64,000 bases of DNA from Bacteroidales bacterium (GTDB lineage: Bacteria > Bacteroidota > Bacteroidia > Bacteroidales > ML635J-15), in contig QKHS01000015.1 of the NCBI GenBank assembly GCA_003249955.1, forward strand, positions 1 to 64,000, written 5' to 3'. A program made the translations under genes and the position numbers. The notes below the pieces were generated by a model. It saw nothing but the letters and a program-made list of their open reading frames with translations. It was not told where the DNA came from and did not search any database. Below, piece by piece: positions 23,684-34,900 of the stretch (positions are counted from its first letter, which is position 1; each line of letters opens with the position of its first letter).

Positions 23684-23691
23684 TATATTTG
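23684..23691 (+). promoter_or_regulatory. -7 promoter element of the first flippase-like gene
   Basis: TATATTTG fits TAnnTTTG and lies 18 bases before the TTG start chosen at 23710. Confidence 0.55.
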
Positions 23692-23709
23692 CAATCTAAA
23701 ATATATGTT

Positions 23710-24702
23710 TTGAACAAAACAGTTAAAAATATTCTCAAGATTACAGGGTTTGCTTTGATTGGGGCATTCTTGTTTTTTTTAGTTTACCGAGATTTTGATT
23801 TCGCAGAATTATTGGAAAAGCTTAAAACATTAAATTATTGGTGGTTTTTGCCAATGATACTGATGGGAATTGTGAGCCACATAAGCAGAACTTTGAGATG
23901 GCAGATGCTTCTGGAATCAAACGGGGAAAAGACCCGTTTTCTCAACACTTTCTTTGCCGTCATGAACGGCTATTTTGCAAATCTTGCTGTTCCCAGGCTT
24001 GGAGAAGTCACACGTTGCGCTGTGGTATCAAAATATGATAAAATTAATTTTTCAAAAGTACTCGGCACTATGGTGAGCGAAAGACTGGTGGATGTTGTTA
24101 TGCTTTTACTTATTACTGTTGCTGCGGTTATTTTCCAATCGGGAGAAATAAACAGGTTTTTATCTGAAAATCCTGATTTTGGCAAAAAGCTCGAATTTTT
24201 ACTTTCTGTTCCGTTTATTGTAGTTGCAATTATCGCTGGCATTACTGCTTTGTTTTTCATAATAAGAATTGCTAAAGGAAAATACAATCACATTAAGTTG
24301 TTTGCAAAACTATCTGCATTTATAAATAACTTCTGGCAGGGAATCATTAGTCTTAAAAAGCTGAAAAAGCCCTGGTTGTTTATTCTCCATTCGGTAATTA
24401 TCTGGGCAATGTATTTTTTAATGATGTACGTTTGCTTTTTTGCCTTCGACGGGTTTGAGAATCTTGACATTTTTGCAGCACTTGCACTTTTTGTCGCCGG
24501 CAGTTTTGGCATGATTGCTCCATCTCCCAACGGAATAGGTGCTTATCATTTTATGATTATTCAGACACTATTAATATATGGCATTGCTCAAAGCGACGCT
24601 GCCGGCTTTGCACTTATTGTACATGGGTTACAAACCTCCCTTCTTATAATTTTAGGATTAATTTCATTTTTACTGATTCCCGTAATTAATAAAAATAATT
24701 AG
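23710..24702 (+). CDS. Flippase-like membrane protein (YbhN/UPF0104 type)
   Basis: A 330-residue polytopic membrane protein of the lysylphosphatidylglycerol-synthase transmembrane/flippase-like family. A TTG at 23710 (then NKTVKNILKITGF) is taken as the start. The frame is open to 23548, but that part is antisense to rsmA and upstream of the promoter motif. Family features are SRTLRWQMLL, an NLAVPRLGEVTRCAVVSKY segment, and SPNGIGAYHF near the C-terminus. A second member follows after two bases, so they form a pair. The lipid or glycan substrate is unknown. Confidence 0.83.
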   Translation: MNKTVKNILKITGFALIGAFLFFLVYRDFDFAELLEKLKTLNYWWFLPMILMGIVSHISRTLRWQMLLESNGEKTRFLNTFFAVMNGYFANLAVPRLGEVTRCAVVSKYDKINFSKVLGTMVSERLVDVVMLLLITVAAVIFQSGEINRFLSENPDFGKKLEFLLSVPFIVVAIIAGITALFFIIRIAKGKYNHIKLFAKLSAFINNFWQGIISLKKLKKPWLFILHSVIIWAMYFLMMYVCFFAFDGFENLDIFAALALFVAGSFGMIAPSPNGIGAYHFMIIQTLLIYGIAQSDAAGFALIVHGLQTSLLIILGLISFLLIPVINKNN

Positions 24703-24704
24703 TT

Positions 24705-25688
24705 GTGTCCGGAACATCAAAAGACAAATCAAAAAAAATTATTATAAGGATATTAAAGTTTTTGCTTGTAGCTGCTTCATGGACATTTGTATCGTATAAA
24801 ATTTATACAGCTCCTGACATCATGTCTCTAGGGCAATATTTTGCAGATATTTCATTTAACAAGTCGGTAATTCTTATAATTATATTTTTACTGATGTTTT
24901 TGAACTGGGGACTTGAAACAATAAAATGGAGGTATTTAATTTCCGGACTGGAAGATCTTTCGTTCTTTAAATCATTTAAAGCTGTCTGGAGTGGAGTTAC
25001 AGCAGGGCTCATAACACCTAACAGAATCGGGGAATTCGGAGGCAGAATTCTGTTTCTTAAAGGAGAAAACAGAAAAAAAGCATCGGTACTTACTTTGTAC
25101 GGCGATCTTGCACAAATGATTGCGACACTCGTTGCAGGAATAGCAGGATTTTATTACATTTATGTCTTGTTTTCCAAAACAAATACGTCCATAAGCGAAA
25201 TAAAATCAATTGTATTTTCATTATCACTTATTCTCATAACTTTCTGTATTACAGCATTCTTATGCGTTAATCGCATATTTTCGAAACTTTCCCGAAACAA
25301 GACTTTTGCAAAACACCTTACCTCATGGTTACCTGATGCTAAAATAAATCTGCTTTCAAAAACGGTAGTACTGTTTTTCAGTTTTTTGAGATATCTGGTT
25401 TTCTGCATTCAGTTCTATCTTTCACTAAGGTTTTTCGACATTAACGTTGGCTTTGTTGAGTCTTTTGCTGCAATTGCCGCAATGTATCTGGCAACACATA
25501 TTATTCCCAGTATTGCAATGGCCGAAATCGGCATCAGATTATCTTTCTCTGTGCTGTTTATAGGACTATTCAGCGAAAAAACAATGGCCATAAGCTTAGC
25601 ATCATTAATGATTTATCTGGTAAACATTGCAATACCTGCATTAATTGGAGGACTTTTCATTTTCAAAGGAAACCGGAAAGCGAAATAG
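24705..25688 (+). CDS. Second flippase-like membrane protein (YbhN/UPF0104 type)
   Basis: A 327-residue polytopic membrane protein starting at a GTG two bases after the previous stop. It shows the same family pattern as its neighbour (LETIKWRYLISGLE, AGLITPNRIGEFGGRILFL, then a C-terminal HIIPSIAMAEIGIRLSF) but is clearly diverged, so the pair is an old duplication. It is likely to act in envelope lipid or polysaccharide export; this is inference. Confidence 0.78.
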   Translation: MSGTSKDKSKKIIIRILKFLLVAASWTFVSYKIYTAPDIMSLGQYFADISFNKSVILIIIFLLMFLNWGLETIKWRYLISGLEDLSFFKSFKAVWSGVTAGLITPNRIGEFGGRILFLKGENRKKASVLTLYGDLAQMIATLVAGIAGFYYIYVLFSKTNTSISEIKSIVFSLSLILITFCITAFLCVNRIFSKLSRNKTFAKHLTSWLPDAKINLLSKTVVLFFSFLRYLVFCIQFYLSLRFFDINVGFVESFAAIAAMYLATHIIPSIAMAEIGIRLSFSVLFIGLFSEKTMAISLASLMIYLVNIAIPALIGGLFIFKGNRKAK

Positions 25689-25723
25689 CTTGTGATTTTA
25701 GGTATCTGTTTCTCTTAAATTTA

Positions 25724-25758
25724 TTTAAAATTCACAATTTACAATTTTGAATTTTAAA
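25724..25758 (+). terminator. AT-rich inverted repeat after the flippase pair
   Basis: TTTAAAATTCA (25724-25734) and TGAATTTTAAA (25748-25758) are perfectly complementary around a 13-base loop. It is a weak terminator candidate for the flippase pair. The rest of the 25689-25930 gap is AT-rich with no other feature seen. Confidence 0.4.
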
Positions 25759-25930
25759 TAATAAAATCAAAATTAACATTATTTTAACATAAACTACCCA
25801 AATTCATGATTATGATCATCAGATAAAAGAATTTTGAATTAAGAAAGCTGTAATTGATATTATTTAAAGTATTCAAATACCCCAATATGTATTTCACATC
25901 AAAAAATTACGTATTTTTACCAATTATTAT

Positions 25931-25970
25931 CGTTTGTTTAGGAACTATTTATTAACTAAATTTTTGTAAT
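25931..25970 (+). promoter_or_regulatory. Conserved upstream block of the first giant T9SS gene
   Basis: The 40 bases before the ATG match the 40 bases before the second giant gene (35397-35436) at 36 positions, including the shared core ATTTATTAACTAAATTT. Both blocks begin with CGTTTG preceded by TA and one base (TA-n-CGTTTG), a near match to the -7 element. They imply shared control of the two genes. Confidence 0.6.
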
Positions 25971-28900
25971 ATGAAAAGAGTAATGTACTTGAGACATTTA
26001 TTCAGGAAAAGTTTGCATGCCATGCTATTCCTGACAGCATTCATTTTTGGCAGTTTTCTGAGTCATGGGCAGACAACTGTAACAATTGGTTCCGGAACCA
26101 GTACGTCCTATTCTTTACCTGTAGTTTCAAATTATGGGTACAACTATTCACAGCAAATTGTTTTGCAAAGTGAAATAGGATTTGCCGGGGACATAACCAA
26201 AATCAGATTTTACATGGTTGGAGGTATTTCTTTATCCAGTTCCAATGACTGGACAATTTACCTCGGACATTCTACAAAATCTACATTTACAAGTACCACA
26301 GATTGGGAACTTTTTGCAAACCTGACTCAGGTTTACACAGGAACCATTGATGCGACACCTGTTGCAGGTTGGTACGAAATCACCTTTGACACTCCTTTTG
26401 CGTACAACAACATTGACAATCTTGTTGTTGCTATTGATGAAAACACTGACAGTTTTAATGGAAGTACAAATTACATCAGGACATGGACAACACCTGTAAG
26501 TAACAGATCTATTTATTACAGAAGTGATGTAACAAATCCTGATCCTACATCTCCGCCAACTGCAAGCGGAAGATATTCTTACATTAATCAGATGCAACTT
26601 GAGATATTACAACCTCCTTGCACAGGAACCCCTGATCCTGGAAATACAGTAGCTTCTGTTACTTCGGTATGTGTGGGTAGCAGTTTTAATCTCTCTTTAC
26701 AAAATCAGATTATAGGCGACGGGATTACATATCAGTGGCAAAGTTCACCTGATATGGTTACCTGGTCTAATATCGGAACAGGACTAAACACTTTATCTAC
26801 AACTACAACAGCTAGCACTTACTATCAGTGTATTGTTACATGTACAAATTCATCTGAGACAGCTACGTCAACACCTGTTCTTGTAGATGCTACAATATCT
26901 GCACTGCCGTATAGCGAAGAATTTGCTACTACAACGACACCTTCATGCTGGACAATAACCGGTTGGACAATAGGCTCCACACGTGGGGTTACCGGCAACC
27001 CGGGAAACAACATCTACAAAAATCTTTACAGTTCTTCAGCAACAGGAACATTTACCAGTGGTGGTATCGGTTTGGTCGAAGCCGGAACAAATCTGATTTT
27101 TGACTATAAAATAGCTAACTATTCATCTCCTTATGCTCCTCCGGTTGCAGGATCAGGGAACTTTATAGTTTCTGTTTCCACCGACGGCGGTAACACATAT
27201 ACAGACCTGGAAACCGTTACTAATGACGGAGTTGCCGGATGGCGTACAAAGCATTATGACTTGTCTGCATATGCAGGAGAAAATGTAAAAATACGTTTTA
27301 TCGGGAACTGGGTTTCCGGCGATTATGACATTGCTTTCGATAATATTGGACTAAGACAATTATCATCCGAAAACGACATTTTAACTTTCTCTATACCTGA
27401 GCAAACTGCGACTCCTGTAGTAATAGATAATATTAACCATACCGTTGCAATTGAAGTAGCTTACGGGACAGACTTAAGTACTCTGACTCCTGCTATTACA
27501 GTATCTGCTGACGCAACTATCAACCCGTTATCCGGTGAAGTTCAGGACTTTACAAATCCTTTTGACTACACTGTTACTGCTGAGAATTCATCTGCCCAGA
27601 TATGGACAGTTACTGTTACAACAGCCATGACACAAAGTAGTGAAAAAGACATTTTAACTTTTTCTCTACCTCAGCAAACTGGCCCGGCAACAATTGGAAC
27701 AAACACCATTGATGTTGAAGTTTTATGGAATACCGATTTAAGTAGTCTTACGCCTACTATTACCACTTCTCCATTATCTTCTGTCAATCCTCTTTCAGGT
27801 GTTGTTCAGGACTTCACTTCTCCTGTAACATACACAGTAACTGCTGAGGATGCAAGTACCAAAGATTATACAGTTACCGTAACTCTGCAGGCAACTCCGG
27901 CAGGAGCAACATGTGCAACTGCAATGCCATACACAAATATTAATGATCCTGAAGTTGTTACTGCTATAAATTCTATTTCAAGAGAATTATGGTTTACTGT
28001 TACTTTAGATCAGACTTATGCTGGCGTAGCTTTCAGCACCTGCGCTTCAGTGTATGACACAAAATTATACATATATGATGCATGTGGAGGAACAGAGTTA
28101 GCATACAATGATGATTCTCCTAATTCATATTGCTCTGTTGACCATAATCAATCTTTAATTGAATTTACCGATTTAGATGCAGGGACTTACTATGTTCGCG
28201 TTACTCCTTATAACGGAAGTACCGATATAAGTGATCCAACTACAGGATTAATTGTGACAGGGTCAAACTGCGCAACTCCAAATTCAGTTAATGCATCTAA
28301 TATTACAGCAACAACAGCAGATATTTCATGGACACCTGTAACAGATGAAACAACATGGAATCTGAAAGTTTCTTCAACATCTATTGACCCGATCACAGAT
28401 GTTGCTGATATTTTTGATGGTGCTGTTCTTACAAATCCGCTAAATACAATACCTGGTTTAACAGCAGAAACTGATTACTATGTTTATGTTATGGCTTCCT
28501 GCGGATCAGAATGGACTGCTGAATATACTTTTACTACTATAGCATCATGTCCGGCTCCTATAGCTTTATCTGCCACTGCTTATGCTGACAATGCAGATTT
28601 AAGCTGGAATCCTTTAACAGGTACTGCATGGAATTTAAAAGTTTCTACAGTTGTAATCGACCCGGCTACTGAAGCAGGTGATATTTATGATGCTGCAGCA
28701 ACAAATCCGATTAACATTCCCGGATTGACCCCTGTAACTACTTATTATTATTATGTTCAGACAGATTGCGGTGCAGGCGAAACATCTTTGTGGTCTGCTC
28801 AGGGATCTTTCACTACAACTTGCGGTATTTACACAGTTCCGTTTAATGAAGGCTTTACTTCTTACCTTCCTCAATGTTGGTCAGAATTTACAGGAACTCT

Positions 28901-31900
28901 TGCTGATCCTACTGTTACCAGTGGAACAACTTCAGCATGGGGGGCTGACGGGTTTGCAAATGTTGGATCTACAGGATCTGCAAGAGTAAACATATATGGT
29001 ACCAGCAGAAAAGAATGGGTATCTAGCCCGAGTATAGACCTTGGAGACGGTTCTGTACCATATATATTAACATTTGATCTTGCTTTGACTGCATATGCTA
29101 GCACAGGTTCAGCGGGTACTACCGGAACAGATGACAAATTTGCTGTTGTTATTTCTACCGATAACGGTGCTACATGGAGTTCTGCCAACACATTGCGCCT
29201 TTGGGACAATGCCAGTTCTACTTATGTTTATAATAACATTGCTACTGCCGGTGAAAATGTAATGATCGATTTAAGTGCATATACAGGTGTTGTAAAAATA
29301 GGTTTCTATGGAGAATCAACATCCAGTAATGCAGACAACGACTTGTTTATTGACAATGTTGTAATTCGTCAGTTATCATCAGAAAATGATATTTTGACAT
29401 TCTCATTTACAGAACAAACCGGCCCGGCTACAATTGATGCTGTTAACCATACAGTAGATATTGAAGTTGCAAACGGAACTGACTTAAGCAGCTTAACCCC
29501 GGCTATTACTGTTTCTGCATATGCAACTATTAATCCTTTATCAGGTGTTGCTCAGGATTTCACAAATCCGTTCAACTACACTGTTACTGCAGAAGATTTG
29601 ACAGATCAGATATGGACTGTTAATGTAACTGCTGCTATTACTCAAAGCAGCGAAAAAGACATTCTGACTTTCTCTATTCCTGAAGAAACAGGTGCTGCAA
29701 TAATCGGAACTAATACAATAGATATAGAAGTTGCATGGACTGCTGATTTAAACAATCTTACTCCTGCAATCACTACTTCTGCATTATCTTCCATTAGCCC
29801 TCTATCTGGTGTTGCTCAGGACTTTTCTTCTCCTGTAACCTATACTGTAACTGCTGAAGATGCAAGTACTAAAGATTATACTGTAACTGTTACACAGGAA
29901 GCTACCCCTGCAGGATACACATGCGCCGCTGCTATTGACTATGGTACAGTTAATGATCCTGAAGTGACCGGCACAATGTCTGTTTACCAACCAATGTGGT
30001 ATAGATTAACAACTACACAAGCATTCGCAAATGTTGATATTCATAGCTGCGGCTCTGACTTCGACACAAAAATTGCCATATTTGAAGATTGCGGAGATGT
30101 TACAACTTTACCGGAAAATAACGTAATGCCTCAGGGGGCTATAGCTTTTAATGACGATTCTGACAATAGCTATTGTAGTGTTGATAACAATCAGTCTTTG
30201 GTTGAATTCACTGTTTTACCTGCAGGAACATATTATATTGTTATTTATCCTTATTCTACAACATCAGGTCTTGGAAATTATGCTTTAGAGGTTATTGGAG
30301 ATGCTGACGCATGTCTTGTTCCTACAAATCTCTCTTTAACAGATCTACAACAGGAAGAAGTAACTATGACCTGGGAAACCGGTTTTACCGAAACTGAATG
30401 GAATCTGATTTATGGTGCTGCCGGATTTGATCCTGCAACAGAAGGAACATTATTAACCAATGTAACTTATCCTTATAATCTTACCGGCTTAACAGAAGCT
30501 ACAGAATATGATGTTTATGTTCAGGCTATTTGTGCAGGTCCTTCAACCAGTGAATGGAGCAGTGCACTGAATTTCACCACTCTTGCTGCTTGTCCTGCTC
30601 CGACAGATTTGGTTATCAACAATACTGATGTTGACGCAGAACTGTCATGGAATGCATGGGGAACTACAGCATGGAATCTTAAAGTTTCTACTACAGTTAT
30701 TGACCCTGCTACCGGAGCAGGTGACGTGTTTGACGGACCAATCGGGACCAATCCTTATACCATAGGATCTCTGACTCCGAATACAACATACTATTATTAT
30801 TTACAGGCTGATTGTGGTGCAGGTGAAACCTCTTTATGGTCAGCACAAGGGTCATTTACAACAGAATGTGCAGCATTAAGTGCTTTTAACCAGAATTTTG
30901 ACGGTGTTACAACTCCGGCTCTTCCTTCTTGCTGGTCAAAATATCTTTCTCCTTCATATTCTTATGAAACCGTAAATACATACACTACTACTCCTTACAG
31001 TTCTCCTAACTGTGTTCAGCTATACAGTTCAGGTGCAACCGCTGCTACAGATGCTCCTATGTTAATTTCTCCTCAGATATTGAATCTTAACTCCGGAACA
31101 AATCAGCTAAGATTCTATGCAAAAGGAGCAAGTACAAACACATCAGTAATTGTGGGTACTATGAGTGATCCTTTAAACAGTGCATCTTTCACTCCTTTGC
31201 AAACAGTAACAGGTTTGAGTACAAGTGTATGGAATGAATACACTATAAGTTTGGCAACTTATGCCGGAACTGATGAATATATTGCTTTCCGTCATCCTTT
31301 AACTACTACTTACAGTTATATATACATAGATAATGTAGTTCTTGAGCCAATTCCTTCATGTCAGGTTCCAACAGATCTTACATACTCAAATCTAACCACC
31401 AGCTCAGCAACCATTTCATGGACTGCTTCGCCTTCAGATCCTGCAAATGGATATGATTACTATGTTTCTACTTCTTCAACTGCACCGGATGGAACTACTG
31501 TTCCTACAGGTTCTGTTGCAGCCGGTATAACCACAGCTGATCTTTCATTATTATCTGAAAATACTACTTATTACTTCTGGGTAAGAGCAAATTGCGACGG
31601 TACAGATTATTCGACATGGGCTGGTTATACCAGTTTATTTACAGGATATTGTACTCCAACTGCTACCAATACGGGAACTTATATAAGCAATTTTGTAACT
31701 ACCGGAGGTGAAAGCAATATTAGTAATAATTCAGGTGCATTTGCTACCGGTGGTTATATAGACTACTATCCAAGCATGTTTGTAAGTCATTATGCTACAG
31801 GAGTAATAAATTTTTCTGCCACGATAGTAGGAGGAACAGCCGGTATAGCAATTTATATTGACTGGAATAATGATATGGATTTTTCAGATGCAGGCGAAAG

Positions 31901-34900
31901 AGTTTACACGTCAAACGCATATCAGAGTACAGGAACAACATCTTCAAGTTTCACAGTACCTTTAGACGCAACTGTAGGAGATTACAGGATGAGAATAGTG
32001 ACTGACTATAACTCCACAAACCCTGTAGCATGTTCATTTGCTTATGGAAGAGGAGAAGCAGAAGACTATAAATTTACAGTTGTTCCACTTCCGGCATGTC
32101 CTACTCCAACAAGTTTATTCGCAGATAATATTTCCACTAATACCGCTAATCTGAACTGGACTCAGTTAGGTTCTGCTACGGCATGGAATCTTAAAGCTTC
32201 TACAACTCCTATTGATCCGGCTGTGGAAAATGGCGATTTCGGAATTATTCCTACTTCAACAAATCCATTTACAACACCGGCAGTATTATCAGAAAACACT
32301 ACTTATTACTGGTATGTTCAGGCTGACTGTGGTGGAGGTTCTACTTCTGAATGGTCTGCTCAGGGTGAATTCACTACTTTGTGCGAAGCTATAACAACTA
32401 TACCATTTAACGAAACATTTAATTCTGACTCTCCAACTGAATCTTGCTGGACTGTATTAAATGAAAACGGAGATGGTGATGCATGGAATATGAACTATAC
32501 TTCTAATCCTTATGAAGGAGATCAGGTTGCTATGATTTACACAGACTTTAATGCAGGTGCTAATAATGACTATCTGGTATCTCCGGGTATAACTTTAACA
32601 GGTAGCGAAATTCTTACATATCAATATAGAGTTCAGTCTTCAGGGGAACCAAATGATTTCGAAGTACTGTTATCTACTACAGGTATTGCACCTGCTGATT
32701 TTACAACAGTTTTACTTCCAAACACTTCATACTCTAACACCACATACACAATGCAGACAATCGACCTGTCATCTTATACAGGAACTGTTTACATTGCTTG
32801 GCATGTAAACGGGATATTGGATGGATGGAGAATTTATATTGATGACGTAACCGTAAGAGAAACCTCTGACGAAAACGACATTTTAACATTCTCTTTTGCA
32901 GAACAAACCGGTGCTGCCGTTATTGATGCTATTAATCATACTGTTGACGTTGAAGTTGCAATGGGAACAGATCCTAACGGATTAGTACCGACATTTACAA
33001 TTTCTGATTATGCAACTGTTGATTTTGCTTCAGGTGTTGCTCAGGACTTTACAACTCCGTTTGTTTATACAGTAACTTCCGAGTCATTAATTGACCAGGC
33101 ATGGACAGTAAACGTATCTGTTGCTACAACCCAAAGCAGTGAGAATGATATCTTAACATTTACTTTACCTCAGCAAACAGGTCCTGCAACTATTGATGCA
33201 GTTAACCATACTGTTGATGTTGAAGTTACATGGACTACTGCTCTTACATCTTTGACTCCTTCAATTACTGTATCTACATTAGCAACTATCAATCCGTTAA
33301 GCGGAACAGCTCAGGATTTCTCTGCTCCGTTTACATACACTGTTACTGCAGAAGATGCAACTACTCAGGATTGGATTGTAACAGTAACCAATGCTCCTGC
33401 TCCACAAGGTGCTTATTGTTCAGATCCGTTGACTTACGGTATGATTAACGACCCTGCAATAAACACTGTTTTATTGGCAAACGAACCACAATGGTATGTT
33501 TTCACACTTGATGCAACATACAACAATGTTGTTGTTAGTACATGCGGAACAAACTTTGATGACAGAATTGCCGTTTATACAGACTGTGCAGATTTTGATG
33601 GCAACTTTGGTTATTCAAACACCAGCTATGATCCTGCCGGAGATATCGGTTACGATGACGACGGATGTGCAGGCGGGGAATACGGAACAGGTAATACTCT
33701 TGCTGCAACTTATACCTTAGGAACAATGGATGCAGGTACATATTATGTAGTAATTTTCGGATACACTACAGCTTCAACCGGAAATGTCCGTCTTGAAATC
33801 ACAGGAGATCCTCTTCCGACAATCGACGTTATTGATGTAAACTCTGACGTTGCAGATATAGAAGTTTGTCAGGGCGTTACTGAAGGTACAGCTATTGGTC
33901 TTCTTGCTCAGCAAATTACAATCTCCGACTCTGATTTAACAGAATACAACGTTTTCCTTGCATGGGATATCAATGCTTATGATGAAAACACCCCTGGTGA
34001 TTACAATGCTATAGGTACTTTCACATTACCTTCAGGAGTTGAACAAACTGACCCGGTTACTCCTCTCGAAGTTTATGCAACTGTTACAGTTCTTGCTCCT
34101 CCGGCTGTTACATGCCCGGGCAACTTTGAAGTTACCGATATCAACACTGTTACACTTACAGGCGAATCTCCTGCAGGTGGAATTTACAGCGGTACAGGCG
34201 TTACAGCAGGAGAATTCTCCGCTGACGGACTTGAAAACGGAGACTATATGTTAACATATACTTACACAGATCCGACAACAATGTGCAGTAACTCTTGTGA
34301 CTTTACAGTAACTGTAAATATCCCATTCCCTGCTATTGACGTAATAGATGTTAACAATGATGTTCAGAACGTTGCTATTTGTTTAGGAGCTGTTGAAGCT
34401 GATGCTTTAGCTCTTCTTGCACAGGAAATAACTATTTCTGATGCTGATGCTAACGAATATGTAGTTTCTGTAACATGGGCTATTGATGCATTTGACGGAA
34501 ATACCGTAGCCGATTATAATGCTACCGGTACTTTCGAATTACCTGCAACTGTTGCTCAAACAGATCCTGAAACAACTCTCGAAGTTTATGCTGTTGTTAC
34601 AGTTAATGATCTCCCGGTTGTTACTTGTCCTGATAACTTCTCAGTAACTGCAGATGATATTGTAACTATTACAGGCGCAACTCCTGCAGGCGGAACATTC
34701 AGCGGAACAGGTATTACAGGCAATGATTTTGACCCGGCAACTTTAGCTAACGGTGATTACATTATCACTTACACTTACACTGATGATGTTACAGGTTGTA
34801 CCAATTCATGTGACTTTACAATTACTGTTGATATTGATAACAGTATCAATGTTTCTGAAAGCGCAGCTATTTCAATTTATCCAAACCCGAACAACGGTAT

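Noticed and set aside
23548-23709. Extended N-terminus of the first flippase-like gene
   Set aside because: The extra part overlaps the rsmA start antisense and lies upstream of the -7 element at 23684-23691.
30583-30765. Short Leu-rich frames within the giant genes
   Set aside because: They are shadow frames of Thr/Ala/Pro-rich coding sequence with no promoter or start signal.
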